Shown: piece after piece, positions 48,054-55,146 of the stretch
Layout: each line of letters starts with the position of its first letter
Numbering within the stretch: position 1 is the first letter of the stretch
Assembly (NCBI GenBank): GCA_963851245.1
Contig: CAWKOH010000013.1
Coordinates: 171,391-235,390 of the forward strand
DNA from: CAWKOH01 sp963851245
GTDB lineage: Bacteria; Actinomycetota; Acidimicrobiia; Acidimicrobiales; Palsa-688
DNA length: 64,000 bases
Direction: 5' to 3'
The notes under the pieces: generated by a model
The model's database searches: none
What the model was told of the DNA's origin: nothing
What the model saw: only the letters and a program-made list of their open reading frames with translations
Made by a program: the position numbers and the translations under genes

Positions 48054-49013
48054 ATGACCGAGAAAACCGGCGAGGAATCGCGGGACGGGGTGGCCCTCAC
48101 CAACCTGGACCAGCCCTTGTTCGACGGGTCCGGCGCGACCAAGCGGGACCTGGTCGACTATCTCGACGCCGTTCGGGACCGGATCATCCCCGCGCTCGAG
48201 GATCGTCCACTGTCGGTCATCCGGGTCCACCGGGGCCAGGAGGCGTTCATGCAGAAGAACGTCCCGAAATACACGCCCGACTGGATACCGACGGTCCGGT
48301 TCTGGGCGGAAACCTCAAAGCGCCAGGTGTCGTACGCGCTCTGCAACGACCGGCGCACTCTGCTGTGGTTCGCCAATCAACGCGCCGTCGAGTATCACCC
48401 GGCTCTCGTCCGGGCTGACCGGCCTGACCGCCTCACCCACATGGTTCTGGACATCGACCCCCCGAGTGCGGACGACTTCGGTATGGCGGTGCGGGCCGCC
48501 CTTCTGGTCCGGCGGGCACTGGCCGATGTCGGCCTGGCCGGAGCCATCAAGACCAGCGGGGCCAAGGGCCTGCACATCTTCGTGCCGATCGACGATCAGC
48601 CCTCCCTCGAGGATTCAGCTGCGGCGACCAGAGCCATCGCGGTGCGGGCCGAGGCGCTCGATCCCGGTATCGCCACGACCGCCTTCATGAAAGAGGACCG
48701 AGGCAGGAAGGTGTTCATCGATGCCACTCGAGTGGGCGGGGCGACGGTGGTGGCGGCCTACAGCCCGCGGGTGCGGCCCGGTGTCCCTGTGTCATTCCCG
48801 GTGCGCTGGGATGATTTGGACGGCATAGTGCCGGCGGAGTTCACCGTGCACACGGCGGTGGAGACGCTCGCCGGCGCCGATCCGTGGGCGGCCGACATGC
48901 CGGGACCTCAAGCACTCCCATCCGACCTGATCGAGGCGGGGCATGCCATCCCGCTCGGGCGGGCACAAGCCATGCACGAGGGCAAGCGCCGGGCCCGCTC
49001 CCGCCGCTCCTGA
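48054..49013 (+). CDS. LigD-type polymerase (archaeo-eukaryotic primase family)
   Basis: A 319-residue stand-alone POL domain like that of LigD in bacterial non-homologous end joining. The catalytic acids are in MVLDIDPPSADDFGMA (DxD), the Ser-x-His motif is in IKTSGAKGLHIFVPI, and the third acid is probably in KVFIDATRVGG. The N-terminal LDQPLFDGSGATKRDLVDYL and VHRGQEAFMQKNVPKYTPDW are also family-typical. There are no ligase or nuclease domains and no ku gene nearby, so it may be a repair gap-filling polymerase on its own. It is probably co-transcribed with the coiled-coil gene. Confidence 0.92.
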   Translation: MTEKTGEESRDGVALTNLDQPLFDGSGATKRDLVDYLDAVRDRIIPALEDRPLSVIRVHRGQEAFMQKNVPKYTPDWIPTVRFWAETSKRQVSYALCNDRRTLLWFANQRAVEYHPALVRADRPDRLTHMVLDIDPPSADDFGMAVRAALLVRRALADVGLAGAIKTSGAKGLHIFVPIDDQPSLEDSAAATRAIAVRAEALDPGIATTAFMKEDRGRKVFIDATRVGGATVVAAYSPRVRPGVPVSFPVRWDDLDGIVPAEFTVHTAVETLAGADPWAADMPGPQALPSDLIEAGHAIPLGRAQAMHEGKRRARSRRS

Positions 49014-49281
49014 TTGTTCGAGTTCAGCGACCCTTGCCACCCGCAGCTTTGGGCCATAAGGTGCACAAAAATCGGTCTCTCTGTATTCGCCAGCAGTGGG
49101 TCGACTTTCGCAGCCCGGCTGGGACTCTGCGGTACCCCGGGTTAGCGAGCGGTCCAGCGCGCCCGTGCCTCACCCGCCAGTAGGGACCGGGCGCGCTGAG
49201 CCACCCGGACCCCGAGGGTACTAGTCAATGGCGGACTACGCACGCCTTTGACCGGCGCCAACTTCCAGTACTAGCTGGACG
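49014..49281. other. 268-bp gene-free stretch between convergent genes
   Basis: No open frame of interest and no tRNA-like cloverleaf. The only clear element is the stem-loop at 49156-49197. Confidence 0.6.
49156..49197. terminator. Stem-loop between convergent genes
   Basis: AGCGCGCCCG (49156-49165) pairs perfectly with CGGGCGCGCT (49188-49197) around a 22-nt loop. It lies between the polymerase gene and the convergent Gfo/Idh gene. There is no U tract, so any termination would be of the U-less kind. Confidence 0.45.
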
Positions 49282-50298
49282 TTAGCCCGTAGGTGCCTTT
49301 ACCTCAGAGGTACCACGGCGCGGATCGAGCCCGGCCGCCCGGTAGATGGAGTCGATCACCGCCATGTTGGCCACGCTGTCGTAGGGACCGGTCGGTACCG
49401 GGCGCCCATCACGTATGGCCGAGACGAAGGCTTCGAGCTGATACTCGTAGGTCGGCTTGCCGCGAACCCTTTCTATACGGGTGCCGCCGGGGCCGCGGAT
49501 CGTTATCAAGTTGAACAAATGGGGAGCCAGTGGGTTCATCACGCTCATGGTGGCCCGCCGGCCGGTGACCCGGGCTTGAGCCCTCACAATCGACGTGGAC
49601 CACAAGCCGGCGGTGACACGCCCGGAACGGCCGTCACCGAAACTCAAATCGGCCTGGATCCAACGATCCACTCCCGGGGTGCGGACCTTGCAGGTGGCCG
49701 ACGTGACCACCGGTTCAGCCCCGGCCAGGGTGCGAACGATGTGCACCGGATAGCACCCGGCGTCCATCAGGGAGCCACCCGCCAGATCGAGTTGCCAGCG
49801 GATGTCCGATGGATTGAAAAGGGGAAAGATCAGCGCCGCCTCGATCCGCTCGATCTGGCCCAGGTCGCCGCTGGCCACGATTTCGAGAAGCCGGGTGGCA
49901 AGAGGGTGGTAACGCCAGTGGAACGCCTCCATGACCACCAGGCCCGAACGGCCTGCGGCGTCGGCCACCCGCCGCGCTTCGGAGGCGTTGGCGGCCAAAG
50001 GCTTCTCGCACAGCACGTGCTTCCCGGCCGCCAAGGCGGCCAGGGTCCACTCGGCGTGAAGGCCGTTGGGCAGCGGCACGTATATCGCTTCGAGATCGGG
50101 CGCTTCGACCAGTTCCTGGTAGGAGCCGTAGACCCTCGGGATCGAATGGCGGGCGGCAAGCGCCTCGGCCCGGGACCGATCGCGTGCCGCCACTCCAGCC
50201 ACGACCGCTCCGACGCAGTTACGGGCGGGCTTGATCAAAGCCGCCGGCGCGATGCGGGCGGCCCCCAGGCAACCGATGCGAACAGGACTGGAGGTCAT
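49282..50298 (-). CDS. Gfo/Idh/MocA-family oxidoreductase
   Basis: A 338-residue NAD(P)-dependent dehydrogenase. The Rossmann motif is RIGCLGAARIAPAALIKPAR, and the signature is HVLCEKPLAANASEA. The catalytic region has EAFHWRYHPLATRLLEI and GGSLMDAGCYPVHIVRTLAG (Asp...His). It is of the 1,5-anhydro-fructose reductase/dihydrodiol dehydrogenase type; the substrate is unknown. I chose the ATG at 50298; the longer frame to 50346 overlaps the divergent phzF-like promoter region. Confidence 0.92.
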   Translation of the reverse strand: MTSSPVRIGCLGAARIAPAALIKPARNCVGAVVAGVAARDRSRAEALAARHSIPRVYGSYQELVEAPDLEAIYVPLPNGLHAEWTLAALAAGKHVLCEKPLAANASEARRVADAAGRSGLVVMEAFHWRYHPLATRLLEIVASGDLGQIERIEAALIFPLFNPSDIRWQLDLAGGSLMDAGCYPVHIVRTLAGAEPVVTSATCKVRTPGVDRWIQADLSFGDGRSGRVTAGLWSTSIVRAQARVTGRRATMSVMNPLAPHLFNLITIRGPGGTRIERVRGKPTYEYQLEAFVSAIRDGRPVPTGPYDSVANMAVIDSIYRAAGLDPRRGTSEVKAPTG

Positions 50299-50361
50299 CG
50301 GTAGATACTGCCCGGTGGGCGGCCGGTATCGCGGCCGCACAACCACCGGTCATACTGAGTC

Positions 50362-51207
50362 GTGCTTCCGTTCAGCCAGGTGGACGTGTTCACCGACCGG
50401 TTCATGCGGGGCAATCCGGTGGCGGTCGTGCACGACGCCGATGACCTGAGTGCTGAGGACATGGCCGCTTTCGCGCGCTGGACGAACCTGGTCGAGACCA
50501 CCTTCTTGCTGCGGCCGGCCGATCCAGGCGCCGACTACCGGCTGCGCATTTTCACCCCCCGGTCCGAGTTACCCTTTGCCGGCCATCCGACTCTCGGATC
50601 GGCGCGAGCGTGGTTGGAGGCGGGCGGGACACCTCGCCACGATGGCCACGTGACCCAGGAGTGCGGCGCCGGGCTCATCACAATCCGCGCTGACGGCCCC
50701 CGCCTGTTCTTCAGCGCCCCGCCGCTTATCCGCAGCGGCCCGGTGTCGGCCGAAGACCTGGATGGATTGACCAAAGCCCTGCAGGTCGGGTTCGACGACG
50801 TCGTGGACGCTCAATGGATCGACAACGGACCCGGATGGGTGTGCATCCTCTTGAGGAGCGCCGACGCCGTTCTGGGCCTGAACCCGCTCCGTGATGCGTT
50901 CGGGCCTTTTACCAGTGTGGGGGTGGTCGGGGCCTACCCTTCCGGGGCCGATGCCGCCTTCGAGGTTCGAGCCTTCATCCCCGAGATCGGAGAAGGGGAG
51001 GACCCCGTCACCGGCAGCCTCAACGCCGGTATCGCCCAGTGGCTCACCGAATCCGGGCGCGCTCCGGATGCCTACACCGCGTCGCAAGGAGCCCGCCTCG
51101 GCCGCCGGGGCCGGGTTTTGGTGGAGAGGGTGAACGGCATGGTCTGGGTGGGGGGAGACACGATCATCGGAGTCCGGGGGAGCGTGTCCCTCCCACCGGC
51201 ACCGTGA
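50362..51207 (+). CDS. PhzF-family isomerase-like protein
   Basis: A 281-residue diaminopimelate-epimerase fold protein: FSQVDVFTDRFMRGNPVAVV, LVETTFLLRPADPGADYRLR, IFTPRSELPFAGHPTLGSAR (GHPT motif with E catalytic region) and a second-half GEDPVTGSLNAGIAQWL. PhzF itself isomerises a phenazine precursor; most homologs have unknown roles. GTG start at 50362, with CATACT five bases upstream. A 13-bp direct repeat follows its stop. Confidence 0.9.
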   Translation: MLPFSQVDVFTDRFMRGNPVAVVHDADDLSAEDMAAFARWTNLVETTFLLRPADPGADYRLRIFTPRSELPFAGHPTLGSARAWLEAGGTPRHDGHVTQECGAGLITIRADGPRLFFSAPPLIRSGPVSAEDLDGLTKALQVGFDDVVDAQWIDNGPGWVCILLRSADAVLGLNPLRDAFGPFTSVGVVGAYPSGADAAFEVRAFIPEIGEGEDPVTGSLNAGIAQWLTESGRAPDAYTASQGARLGRRGRVLVERVNGMVWVGGDTIIGVRGSVSLPPAP

Positions 51208-51227
51208 TGGTGGCCCAGGCCGAGGTC

Positions 51228-51255
51228 TGCCACACTCAAAATTGCCACACTCAAA
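51228..51255. repeat. 13-bp direct repeat after the phzF-like stop
   Basis: TGCCACACTCAAA at 51228-51240 and again at 51243-51255, a 15-bp period. The second copy ends four bases before the ATG of the YjbQ-like gene. Confidence 0.85.
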
Positions 51256-51259
51256 TCTG

Positions 51260-51661
51260 ATGGACACGGCCAGATTGGACATCGACACATCCCGCGACCG
51301 GGTCGTCGACCTGACCCCGCAGCTGGAGCGGTTCTGCGAAGGACGGGGCGACGGCTTGGTGAACGCCTTCGTTCCACACGCCACCGCCGGCCTGGCTCTG
51401 ATGGAGGTGGGCTCGGGATCGGAAGCCGATCTGGGGGCCGCCCTCGAACGGCTCCTACCCCGGGATGCGCCGTACCGCCATGCTCACGGTTCACCCGGGC
51501 ATGGGGCGGACCACCTGCTTCCTGCTCTGCTCAGTCCCTCTGTCACGCTGCCGGTGCTCGGTGGCGGGGTGGCGCTGGGAACCTGGCAGTCACTGGTCCT
51601 CGTCGATCTGAACCGGGACAACCCCCACCGCCAGGTTCTGCTCAGCTTCCTCCCTGCCTAG
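51260..51661 (+). CDS. YjbQ/UPF0047 family protein
   Basis: A 133-residue protein: RLDIDTSRDRVVDLTPQLER, VNAFVPHATAGLALME, YRHAHGSPGHGADHLLPALL and LGTWQSLVLVDLNRDNPHRQ. The conserved His in HATAG and HGADH are present. Family members have weak thiamin-phosphate synthase activity; the real role is unclear. The open frame begins at 51242 inside the direct repeat, but I chose the ATG at 51260 because homology starts there. Confidence 0.9.
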   Translation: MDTARLDIDTSRDRVVDLTPQLERFCEGRGDGLVNAFVPHATAGLALMEVGSGSEADLGAALERLLPRDAPYRHAHGSPGHGADHLLPALLSPSVTLPVLGGGVALGTWQSLVLVDLNRDNPHRQVLLSFLPA

Positions 51662-51693
51662 TCACACCAAGCCGCACCAGAGCCGGACGCCTG

Positions 51694-52107
51694 TCAAAGC
51701 GGCAGTATCAGGCGACCGCCCATCCGCATCGGTTCAGTGTCATCCCGGTCGATCAACTGGCGCTCGTTGGCACCGTAGCAACGCACGCCCCGAATGCCGT
51801 CGGCTCCGGTCCTGACGAAAAAGGCGCGCCGGAGTTGCTCGAGTCGCAGCCGGTCCCTCAACTCGTAGCTGGCCAGGACCTCGGCGATCCAGGTGTCACC
51901 CTGGTGCCATTCGGTGGTGATCTCGTGCGAGGTGGACCGCAACACCGAGAGGAACTCGTTGAGGAGACGGGACACCTCAGGGTGACCCTCAGCGTGTCGG
52001 CCGTCGGCGGTCATGAACGTGCAATCAGGTGCGCATAGGGCCATGGCGGCTTCGACGTCTAGCTTGTCGATCGCCTCCAGCAGCTCGACCAGAGGTGACT
52101 TTTCCAC
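51694..52107 (-). CDS. SnoaL/NTF2-like (DUF4440-type) protein
   Basis: A 137-residue cone-shaped fold protein: VELLEAIDKLDVEAAMALCA, DCTFMTADGRHAEGHPEVSR, EITTEWHQGDTWIAEVLASY and LRRAFFVRTGADGIRGVRCY. NTF2-like proteins bind small hydrophobic ligands or act as isomerases; the ligand is unknown. It is 12 bp downstream of a VOC-family gene and probably co-transcribed with it. Confidence 0.85.
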   Translation of the reverse strand: MEKSPLVELLEAIDKLDVEAAMALCAPDCTFMTADGRHAEGHPEVSRLLNEFLSVLRSTSHEITTEWHQGDTWIAEVLASYELRDRLRLEQLRRAFFVRTGADGIRGVRCYGANERQLIDRDDTEPMRMGGRLILPL

Positions 52108-52119
52108 TGCAACTGCCTC

Positions 52120-52500
52120 CTACGTAGATTCCGGGTAGTGGCGCAATTCAATGGTGTTGCCATCTGGATCCTGGGTGTAGACCGAGATCCCCATGCCGCG
52201 GGCCCCGAACACCCGGGACGGACCCCGAAGGACCTCCAGCCGGCGGGCGGCCATCATCTCCTCCCAGTCCGCAGTCGGAAGCACCAGGCAAAAGTGGTCG
52301 AGATTGTCGCCCCCGTGCTCGGACACGAAAAGGTCAACGATGGTGGAATCGTCGATGCGCACCGAGGGGAAAGGAGCCTCGCCGCCCCTCCACTCGTCGA
52401 CGCGCTCACCGGCCAGTTCGAGTACTCCGGTGTAGTAGGCGAGCGAGCGTTCGGCGTCGGAGACCTTCAGCACGATGTGGTCAAGGCCGGTTACCTTCAC
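52120..52500 (-). CDS. VOC-family metalloenzyme (glyoxalase/dioxygenase fold)
   Basis: A 126-residue VOC protein: TGLDHIVLKVSDAERSLAYY, VRIDDSTIVDLFVSEHGGDN, LDHFCLVLPTADWEEMMAA and VYTQDPDGNTIELRHYP. The metal ligands H8, H71 and E119 (approximate numbers) are all present. It is close to glyoxalase/fosfomycin-resistance-type proteins; the reaction is unknown. It starts with GTG at 52500 and heads a two-gene unit with the NTF2-like gene. Confidence 0.88.
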   Translation of the reverse strand: MKVTGLDHIVLKVSDAERSLAYYTGVLELAGERVDEWRGGEAPFPSVRIDDSTIVDLFVSEHGGDNLDHFCLVLPTADWEEMMAARRLEVLRGPSRVFGARGMGISVYTQDPDGNTIELRHYPEST

Positions 52501-52512
52501 CGTTCGGCCCGC

Positions 52513-52717
52513 TCAGTTGTCGTCGTCATCGTCGTCATCCCACGCCTCGTTGCGGGCGGCGACGCGCTCTCGCCGAATTTTCGGCGTCTTCCCGGGTCGG
52601 GTAGGGACCCATGCGGTCCATCTGGTTGCACTCCTCGCGGGTCTCGACCTTGGCGTGCTTGAAGCAGTAGTACCAATCGCCGTGGGCGTCGCCCAGCGCC
52701 TTCGAACCTTCGCTCAT
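52513..52717 (-). pseudogene. Small acidic-tail protein with a frameshift
   Basis: From the ATG at 52717: MSEGSKALGDAHGDWYYCFK, HAKVETREECNQMDRMGPYP, TREDAEN. The frame then turns into SARARRRPQRGVG. In the neighbouring frame the continuation is RERVAARNEAWDDDDDDN with a stop at 52513-52515, which matches the C-terminus of a common actinobacterial small protein (FC-x-H-x-x-VE...C...LGPY...A). So a one-base shift near 52575-52585 has probably cut the acidic tail. The function is unknown. Confidence 0.6.
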
Positions 52718-52762
52718 GCTCCTACACGCTACGGCTGTCGGGCCGGAGACTAGACAGGAGAT

Positions 52763-52993
52763 ATGACGAGGGACCAGAAGAAACTTCTAGCGGCGATCGT
52801 CGTCCCGATCCAGGTGTTCCTGGCCGTGCTCGCCTGGCGCGACTTGTCGGAGCGCACCGACGCGCAGATCCGGGGCACCAAGCGGTTGTGGCGGGTGTTC
52901 GTCCTGCTCAACCCGGGGAATTCCCTTCTGTACTGGCTGTTCGGGCGGCGCCCCGCATCGGGTTTGACCCCTGCGGAGGCCGGTGCCGGGTGA
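52763..52993 (+). CDS. Small two-helix membrane protein
   Basis: A 76-residue protein with hydrophobic helices LLAAIVVPIQVFLAVLAWRD and LWRVFVLLNPGNSLLYWLFG, separated by SERTDAQIRGTKR. It resembles phospholipase-D-nuclease N-terminal-like (PLDc_N-type) small proteins (W-x-x-V...P-x-x-x-L-x-Y). An AGGAGATATG Shine-Dalgarno/start is clear. It ends exactly where the convergent gene ends (52993/52994). Confidence 0.75.
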   Translation: MTRDQKKLLAAIVVPIQVFLAVLAWRDLSERTDAQIRGTKRLWRVFVLLNPGNSLLYWLFGRRPASGLTPAEAGAG

Positions 52994-53263
52994 TCAGGCC
53001 TCGGTAATGGGAGGGGTGACGGCGGCCCGGCACCCGCCGCACTTGGCGTCGGGATCGGTTATGGCCCAGTTGTGCCGCTCGAAGTCGAAGAGGCCCTCAC
53101 GGGGCCGGCCGCAGGCCACCATCCCGGTGTCGGAACTGACGGCGTGAAAGGTGCCCGTCGGTATCGTGATGGGGCTGGGCGGGGCCAGGCGGAGGGCGCG
53201 AATACTGGTGTCGTGCAGGTCTTTCGTACCCTCGGAGGCCACCCAGTGGGCGAAGTCGGACAT
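52994..53263 (-). CDS. Hypothetical protein with Cys/His cluster
   Basis: An 89-residue protein: HWVASEGTKDLHDTSIRALR, FHAVSSDTGMVACGRPREGL, FDFERHNWAITDPDAKCGGC. The C-terminal CG...H...CGGC pattern suggests a small zinc site. Similar short proteins occur in actinobacteria without known function. It is convergent with the preceding gene with no intervening base. Confidence 0.6.
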   Translation of the reverse strand: MSDFAHWVASEGTKDLHDTSIRALRLAPPSPITIPTGTFHAVSSDTGMVACGRPREGLFDFERHNWAITDPDAKCGGCRAAVTPPITEA

Positions 53264-53339
53264 CCCCCTGTAGGTCGGCAGTACGGCTCATCACTTGAGC
53301 CTTCGCCGGCGCCAGTACCACCGGCTATCGGAAAATGAC

Positions 53340-53945
53340 TCAAAGTTCTCGCGGCGCGGCGGGGCGGAGGCCGTCCAGGATCACGGCCAGCAGGCGCTCC
53401 CCCTGGTCGGGGGTGAGGGTCGGGCTGGTGCACATCTGTGACACCAGTTGCATGAGGTCAGCCCCATCGATGTCAGTCCGGGCCACGCCGGCCTCTTGGG
53501 CCCGGAGGAGCACACGGTCGCAAGCGCCCGCGATGCGATCGCGGGACACCGACTTGAGGTCAGGGTTCTTCTCGAAAGCCTCGTGCAGCTCGTTCAGAAA
53601 CGTCCGCTTCGCCCGGGCGTAGTCGACGTAGGCCCGCAACCAGCCCGCTAGCGCCGTCCAGGCGTCGAGGTCGGCCAGCCCGTGTTCGGCCGATCCCACC
53701 AGAACGTCGACGTCGTCGCGATAAACGGCCTCGACCACATCTATGCGCTTGGGGAAGTGGCGGTAGAGCGTGCCGGCCCCTACCCCGGCCTGTTTGGCAA
53801 TGGCTTCCATCGAAGCGCCGCCCCCCTGATCGGCGAACACCTTGCGGGCCGCGTCGAGAAGGCGCTCATAGTTGCGCCGGGCATCGGCCCGCATGGGCCG
53901 GCCATCTCCGCCTCTCCCGGTATTCGTGTCGTGCTCGCCGGTCAC
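53340..53945 (-). CDS. TetR-family repressor
   Basis: A 201-residue TetR protein: ARRNYERLLDAARKVFADQG, ASMEAIAKQAGVGAGTLYRH, FPKRIDVVEAVYRDDVDVLV (HTH region, about residues 18-70) and a C-terminal ligand domain with WLRAYVDYARAKRTFLNELH. I chose the GTG at 53945 because GGAGG lies 10 nt upstream; the frame could extend to 53987, inside the operator. It diverges from an MFS gene remnant whose promoter carries two matching operators, so it originally repressed that exporter. Confidence 0.88.
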   Translation of the reverse strand: MTGEHDTNTGRGGDGRPMRADARRNYERLLDAARKVFADQGGGASMEAIAKQAGVGAGTLYRHFPKRIDVVEAVYRDDVDVLVGSAEHGLADLDAWTALAGWLRAYVDYARAKRTFLNELHEAFEKNPDLKSVSRDRIAGACDRVLLRAQEAGVARTDIDGADLMQLVSQMCTSPTLTPDQGERLLAVILDGLRPAAPREL

Positions 53946-53970
53946 CGTCGCGGCACCTCCGTCAAAGTAC

Positions 53971-53999
53971 TTGTGAAACGGAGGCACCCTCCGTATACT
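53971..53999 (+). promoter_or_regulatory. TetR-controlled promoter of the (now truncated) MFS gene
   Basis: TTGTGA at 53971-53976, a 17-bp spacer and TATACT at 53994-53999. The spacer holds operator 1 exactly. Confidence 0.7.
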
Positions 54000-54018
54000 A
54001 AATGGAGGAAGCTTCCGC
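53978..54018. promoter_or_regulatory. Two TetR operator copies
   Basis: Copy 1 at 53979-53993 is CGGAGG-CAC-CCTCCG, a perfect 6-bp inverted repeat in the promoter spacer. Copy 2 at 54002-54018 contains GGAAGCTTCC and covers +1. The two 17-bp sites match at 12 positions and start 24 bp apart. Confidence 0.7.
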
Positions 54019-54074
54019 TTTGACTCTCAGGATACCAGCGGAAAGGTCGTAGTCAATGGACCGTCTCTAGTGGA

Positions 54075-54676
54075 ATGGTCTTCTTCCTCACCCAGTTCCT
54101 TCAGGACATCCAGCACCACTCACCGTTAGTGACCGGGATTGGCTTCCTTCCCACACCGATGTCGGTGTTCCTGTCGTCCCAGGTGACCAGCAAGGTTCTG
54201 GTGAACCGGGTCCCGGCCAAGGTGCTCATGCTGTCGGGTTCGGCCTTGTCGGCCCTGGGCCTGCTTCTGTGCACACAGCTGCAGCCCGGGACGCCATATT
54301 CCCAGCTGCTGGTCAGCCTGGTCTTGATCGGGGCGGGCTGGGCATGTCGTTCGTGTCCCTGACAACGGCTGCTCTCAACGGCGTCGCGGTCGAGGACGCC
54401 GGGGCGGCGTCCGGGCTGGTGAATGTGATGCAGCAACTCGGTGCGGCCCTTGGTCTGGCCGTCCTGGTGACGGTATTCAACAGCGTGACCCACTCGGCCG
54501 GACTCGGTCAGCCTGCTGACGGCCAGGCCGCCCTCGTGCACGGGCTGCACGTCACTTTCGCGGCCGCGGCCCTCTTCGCTCTGGCCGCCCTGACGATGGT
54601 GGCGGTAGGGATCCGCTCGAGCCGCCAACCGGAGGTGGCGCCGGAGACCGAGCTCGAGATGGAGGCCGCCGCCTGA
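54075..54676 (+). pseudogene. MFS (DHA2) exporter remnant: C-terminal half, frameshifted
   Basis: The frame reads MVFFLTQFLQDIQHHSPLVT, then VFLSSQVTSKVLVNRVPAKV and LLVSLVLIGAG, the second half of a 14-TM exporter. About 260 N-terminal residues are missing: upstream bases translate to unrelated sequence with a stop at 54021-54023. Near 54336-54345 one G appears lost; restoring it joins LIGAG to LGMSFVSLTTAALNG and the rest (54269-54676 frame, ending EMEAAA). It keeps its TetR gene, promoter and operators, but not a transport-competent protein. Confidence 0.8.
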
Positions 54677-54719
54677 CCGGGGCGCAGGTGCCGGCCCCGC
54701 CCAGCCAGGCCAGCCTGCG

Positions 54720-54725
54720 TATCCT
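54720..54725 (+). promoter_or_regulatory. -10 box, leaderless start of the MmcQ/YjbR gene
   Basis: TATCCT, six bases (GCTGCG), then the ATG at 54732. Confidence 0.55.
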
Positions 54726-54731
54726 GCTGCG

Positions 54732-55118
54732 ATGGCGACGCTCGCAGACGTAGCCCGAATGGTCGCCGAGCTCGATGAAGTCCTCGAGGGCGAGCGCCAC
54801 GGCCACCTCACCTGGTTCGTGCGAGGGAAGGCGTTCGCGTGGGAACGGCCGTTCAGCAAGGCTGACATCAGGAGATACGGCGAGGAAAAGCCCCCGGACG
54901 GCCCCATCCTGGCCGTCCGGGTGGCCGACCTCACGGAGAAGGAAGCCGCGCTGGCAGGCAACTCGAAAGCGATGTTCACCATTCCTCACTTCGACGGCTA
55001 CGCGGCGGTGCTCATCCAGTTGAAGGTCGTCACCAAACGGGATCTGCGGGAGGCGCTGACCGATGCCTGGCTGGCCTGCGCGCCGGCGGAGCTGACCAGA
55101 AAGTACCTACCGGGTTGA
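54732..55118 (+). CDS. MmcQ/YjbR-family protein
   Basis: A 128-residue protein of the MmcQ/YjbR (CyaY-like fold) family: MVAELDEVLEGERHGHLTWF, VRGKAFAWERPFSKADIRRY, ILAVRVADLTEKEAALAGNS and MFTIPHFDGYAAVLIQLKVV. The closing LREALTDAWLACAPAELTRK is typical. The family is often annotated as DNA-binding, without firm proof. It heads a rightward group with the membrane protein and alcohol dehydrogenase. Confidence 0.88.
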   Translation: MATLADVARMVAELDEVLEGERHGHLTWFVRGKAFAWERPFSKADIRRYGEEKPPDGPILAVRVADLTEKEAALAGNSKAMFTIPHFDGYAAVLIQLKVVTKRDLREALTDAWLACAPAELTRKYLPG

Positions 55119-55134
55119 TCTCGCCGGCCCACGT

Positions 55135-55140
55135 TATTGT
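55135..55140 (+). promoter_or_regulatory. -10 box, leaderless start of the 8-TM protein gene
   Basis: TATTGT, six bases (GGGCCC), then the GTG at 55147. Confidence 0.55.
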
Positions 55141-55146
55141 GGGCCC

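Noticed and set aside
49014..49281. Hidden tRNA or small RNA gene between the polymerase and Gfo/Idh genes
   Set aside because: No cloverleaf, no promoter-like signal and only one stem-loop; kept as a possible terminator.
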